From: Candidatus Manganitrophus morganii
GTDB taxonomy: Bacteria; Nitrospirota; Nitrospiria; SBBL01; Manganitrophaceae
DNA length: 64,000 nucleotides
Direction of reading: 5' to 3'
NCBI GenBank assembly: GCA_021651055.1
Contig: JAJHOH010000001.1
Coordinates: 310,001 to 374,000 of the forward strand
Shown here: positions 62,601 through 64,000 of the stretch, piece by piece
How positions within the stretch are numbered: position 1 is the first letter of the stretch
Layout of the letters: the number at the start of each line of letters is the position of its first letter
Notes under the pieces: generated by a model
Told to the model about the DNA's origin: nothing
What the model saw: only the letters and a program-made list of their open reading frames with translations
Databases searched by the model: none
Program-made: the position numbers and the translations under genes

Positions 62601-64000
62601 GGGAGAAGGGGGACAGTTGCCCGGCCATAAGGTCGATGAGGTGATCGCCCGGATGCGCTACGCGACGCCGGGGGTCCAATTGATCTCGCCGCCGCCGCAC
62701 CACGACATCTACTCGATCGAAGATTTGGCGCAGCTGATTTATGATTTGAAGAATGTGAATCCGAACGCGGCGGTCTCGGTGAAACTTGTCTCCGAGGTCG
62801 GCGTCGGAACGGTCGCGGCCGGCGTCGCCAAGGCCCACGCCGACAAAATCTTGATCTCAGGCGACTCCGGCGGAACCGGCGCCTCCCCTTGGGGCTCCAT
62901 CAAACATGCCGGCATTCCCTGGGAGTTGGGGCTGGCCGAAACGCAGCAAACGCTGGTTCTGAACGATCTGCGCGGACGGGTCCGGGTTGAAACCGACGGG
63001 CAGTTGAAAACCGGCCGGGATGTCGTCATCGCCGCCCTGCTCGGAGCCGAAGAGTTCGGCTTCTCGACAGCGCCGTTGATCGTTGAGGGATGTATCATGA
63101 TGCGCAAGTGCCACCTGAACACCTGCCCCGTCGGGATCGCCACACAAGATCCGGTGCTCCGAAAGAAATTTACCGGCAAGCCGGAACATGTCGTCAACTA
63201 CTTCTTCTATGTCGCCGAAGAGATCCGGGAGTTCATGGCGAAACTCGGCTTCCGCACATTTAAGGAGATGATCGGACGGGTCGATAAAATCAAGGCGCAA
63301 AGGGCGCTCGATCATTGGAAGGCCCATGGCCTCGATCTCTCCCCGCTGCTGAAGCGGCCGGAGGTCGGCCCCGAGATCGCGACCTACTGCGTAATGCCGC
63401 AAGAGCATGGTTTGGAGAAGGCGCTGGACCATGAGCTCATCAAACTCGCCCGACCGGCGCTGGAATCGAAGCAAAGGGTGGAGCTCTCCCGTCCGATCCG
63501 AAACATTTATCGAACGGTCGGAGCGATGCTCTCGGGTGAGATCACGAAGCGTTATGGCGCGGAAGGGCTCCCTCCCGATACGGTCCACTTCAAGTTCACC
63601 GGCTCGGCCGGCCAGAGCTTCGGCGCCTGGTGCGTCAACGGCCTCTCGCTCACGCTGGAGGGAGAGTCGAACGACTACCTCGGCAAAGGAATGGCCGGTG
63701 GACGGATCGTCGTTTATCCTCCCAAAACGGCAACCTATCCCCCGGAAGAAACCATCTTGGTCGGCAACACCGTCCTCTACGGCGCCACCGGGGGAGAATG
63801 TTACCTCTACGGGATGGCGGGAGAGCGCTTCGCCGTCCGCAATTCGGGGGCGCGCGCCGTGATCGAAGGGGTCGGCGACCACGGGTGCGAGTACATGACG
63901 GGGGGGATCGTGGTGGTTCTCGGGAAAACCGGACGGAACTTCGCGGCCGGCATGAGCGGCGGGGTCGCTTTCGTCTACAACGAAGACGGCGCCTTCGAAC
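59689..64000 (+). CDS. gltB: Glutamate synthase large subunit GltB (3' end beyond window)
   Basis: 1437 codons are visible, roughly the last 5% being missing. Short 28-residue propeptide, then catalytic Cys29 ([10 protein letters not shown]) of the amidotransferase domain; central and FMN-binding synthase domain ([28 protein letters not shown]); the cysteine cluster [15 protein letters not shown] for the 3Fe-4S centre; C-terminal GXGXG beta-helix ([20 protein letters not shown]). Makes glutamate from glutamine and 2-oxoglutarate for ammonia assimilation. AGGAG lies about 10 nt upstream. Co-transcribed with the TrmB-like gene. A small subunit (gltD) is not in view. Confidence 0.97.
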   Translation, partial: MKKHGASENRPGFPAKQGLYDPQFEKDSCGIGFVADIKGRRSHDIIQKGLQVLENLSHRGAVGCDPCTGDGAGILIQVPQAFLKRACGEVGMTLPEPGQYGVGMVFLPPSSTDRRACETLFEKVITEEGQRFLGWRDVPTKEDHIGEVARQTVPAIRQIFIARNSLNETEFERKLYVIRRRVENAVHQSAITERKYFYIPSLSCNTIIYKGLLLPSQIPLFYPDLADAQVVSALALVHSRFSTNTFPSWPLAHPYRYICHNGEINTLKGNVNWMRARQGRLSSELFGEEIEKLFPIIGEDQSDSACFDNALEFLIMGGRSLPHAMMMLIPEAWAGNPDMDLDRRGFYEYHASMMEPWDGPAAVAFTDGKLIGATLDRNGLRPARYLVTKGDLVVLASEAGVLSFPPEEIRTKGRLQPGKMFLVDTVQGRIIDDKEIKADICGRKPYRFWIMANRINVEDLPEPLNLLQPDHITLRQRQQTFGYSLEDLKMIMTPMAVNGEEPIGSMGTDTPLAVLSDRPQLLFKYFKQLFAQVTNPPIDPIREQLVMSLVTNIGPKSNLLGETPEHARRIRVQQPILTNADLEKIRTIADGHFKTQTLRMLFPAAEGPTGLAPALERLCKEASEAIRAGYKFIILSDRGVNAEWAPIPSLLAISAVHHHLIRECTRTEVGLIIESGEPREVHHYACLIGYGAGSINPYLAFETLTDMAREGYFPETIDEPTAEGKYIKSINKGLLKIFSKMGISTVQSYCGAQIFEAIGLNSELIDRYFTGTPSRIEGIGIGALAEEVLRRHSQAHELTPNKQLDYGGEYHYRIQTEHHNWNPETIMKLQHATQNESYATFKEFSQAVDDESRARANLRGLLDLRLLPEPIPLAEVEPASAIVKRFNTGAMSYGSISKEAHEMLAVAMNRIGGKSNTGEGGEDPERFIPLPNGDSKSSAIKQVASARFGVTTNYLINARELQIKMAQGAKPGEGGQLPGHKVDEVIARMRYATPGVQLISPPPHHDIYSIEDLAQLIYDLKNVNPNAAVSVKLVSEVGVGTVAAGVAKAHADKILISGDSGGTGASPWGSIKHAGIPWELGLAETQQTLVLNDLRGRVRVETDGQLKTGRDVVIAALLGAEEFGFSTAPLIVEGCIMMRKCHLNTCPVGIATQDPVLRKKFTGKPEHVVNYFFYVAEEIREFMAKLGFRTFKEMIGRVDKIKAQRALDHWKAHGLDLSPLLKRPEVGPEIATYCVMPQEHGLEKALDHELIKLARPALESKQRVELSRPIRNIYRTVGAMLSGEITKRYGAEGLPPDTVHFKFTGSAGQSFGAWCVNGLSLTLEGESNDYLGKGMAGGRIVVYPPKTATYPPEETILVGNTVLYGATGGECYLYGMAGERFAVRNSGARAVIEGVGDHGCEYMTGGIVVVLGKTGRNFAAGMSGGVAFVYNEDGAFE

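Noticed and set aside
1-64000. CRISPR arrays, tRNA, rRNA, insertion-sequence transposases
   Set aside because: None recognised on either strand; the repeats present are within MCP and kinase genes or are short palindromes.

Overview
The window is a bacterial chromosome segment of moderately high GC, dominated by one large motility and chemotaxis locus (about 1-53.6 kb). It is followed by a small sulfur-relay cluster, some envelope or redox genes, and the start of a glutamate synthase gene. Polar-flagellum regulators (FlhF/FlhG, a FleQ/FlrA-like activator, an FlrB/FlrC-like pair, sigma-54 promoters and FliA), CheZ, multi-PAS kinases and a c-heme/formylglycine-enzyme-like fusion suggest a Gram-negative, probably aquatic chemolithotroph-type bacterium. 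Nitrospirota is my best guess, from overall gene style only. No rRNA, tRNA or CRISPR was seen.

Layout. Minus strand, 39.4 kb down to 1: fliK-flgD-flgE; then fliL-M-N-O-P-Q-R-flhB-flhA-flhF-flhG-fliA (export gate, switch and assembly regulators); then signalling genes (response-regulator/kinase hybrid, globin-coupled multi-PAS kinase, degenerate HD-GYP response regulator), cheA, cheW, a porin, a PstS-like protein, four chemoreceptors, cheY-cheB-cheR-cheY-cheZ, motA-motB, a degenerate EAL/HDOD protein, and the 5' end of flgF. Plus strand, 39.7-52.5 kb: a FleQ/FlrA-like sigma-54 activator; a secreted TPR protein; an FlrB-like kinase; an FlrC-like activator; flgB-flgC-fliE-fliF-fliG-fliH-fliI-fliJ and a MotE-like chaperone.

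Regulation visible in the DNA. Four -24/-12 (sigma-54) promoters precede flgF, fliL, fliK and the TPR/flrBC/flgB operon. Each has a 14-bp palindrome of the type GTCAA-N4-TTGAC (perfect twice, one mismatch twice) about 130-180 bp upstream of its -12 element. This matches the FleQ box known from Pseudomonas. One copy overlaps the -35 element of the FleQ-like gene's own sigma-70 promoter, so feedback control is likely.

The right end carries an HDOD protein (minus), then four DsrE-family proteins plus a TusA-like protein that seems to start at CTG (53.95-55.84 kb). Next, on the minus strand, are a small membrane protein, a di-heme/FGE-sulfatase fusion, a membrane protein with an HEGAH zinc-protease-like motif and a stand-alone LuxR-type HTH. 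On the plus strand is a TrmB-like regulator with a perfect inverted repeat just before its start, followed closely by gltB, which runs off the window.

Recent sequence exchange is evident. Three chemoreceptors share a 460-bp block (two of them 640 bp), and two kinases share 427 bp, with no differences that I could see by eye. Three intergenic spots in the fli/flh operon hold GTAGGGG...CCCCTAC palindromic elements.
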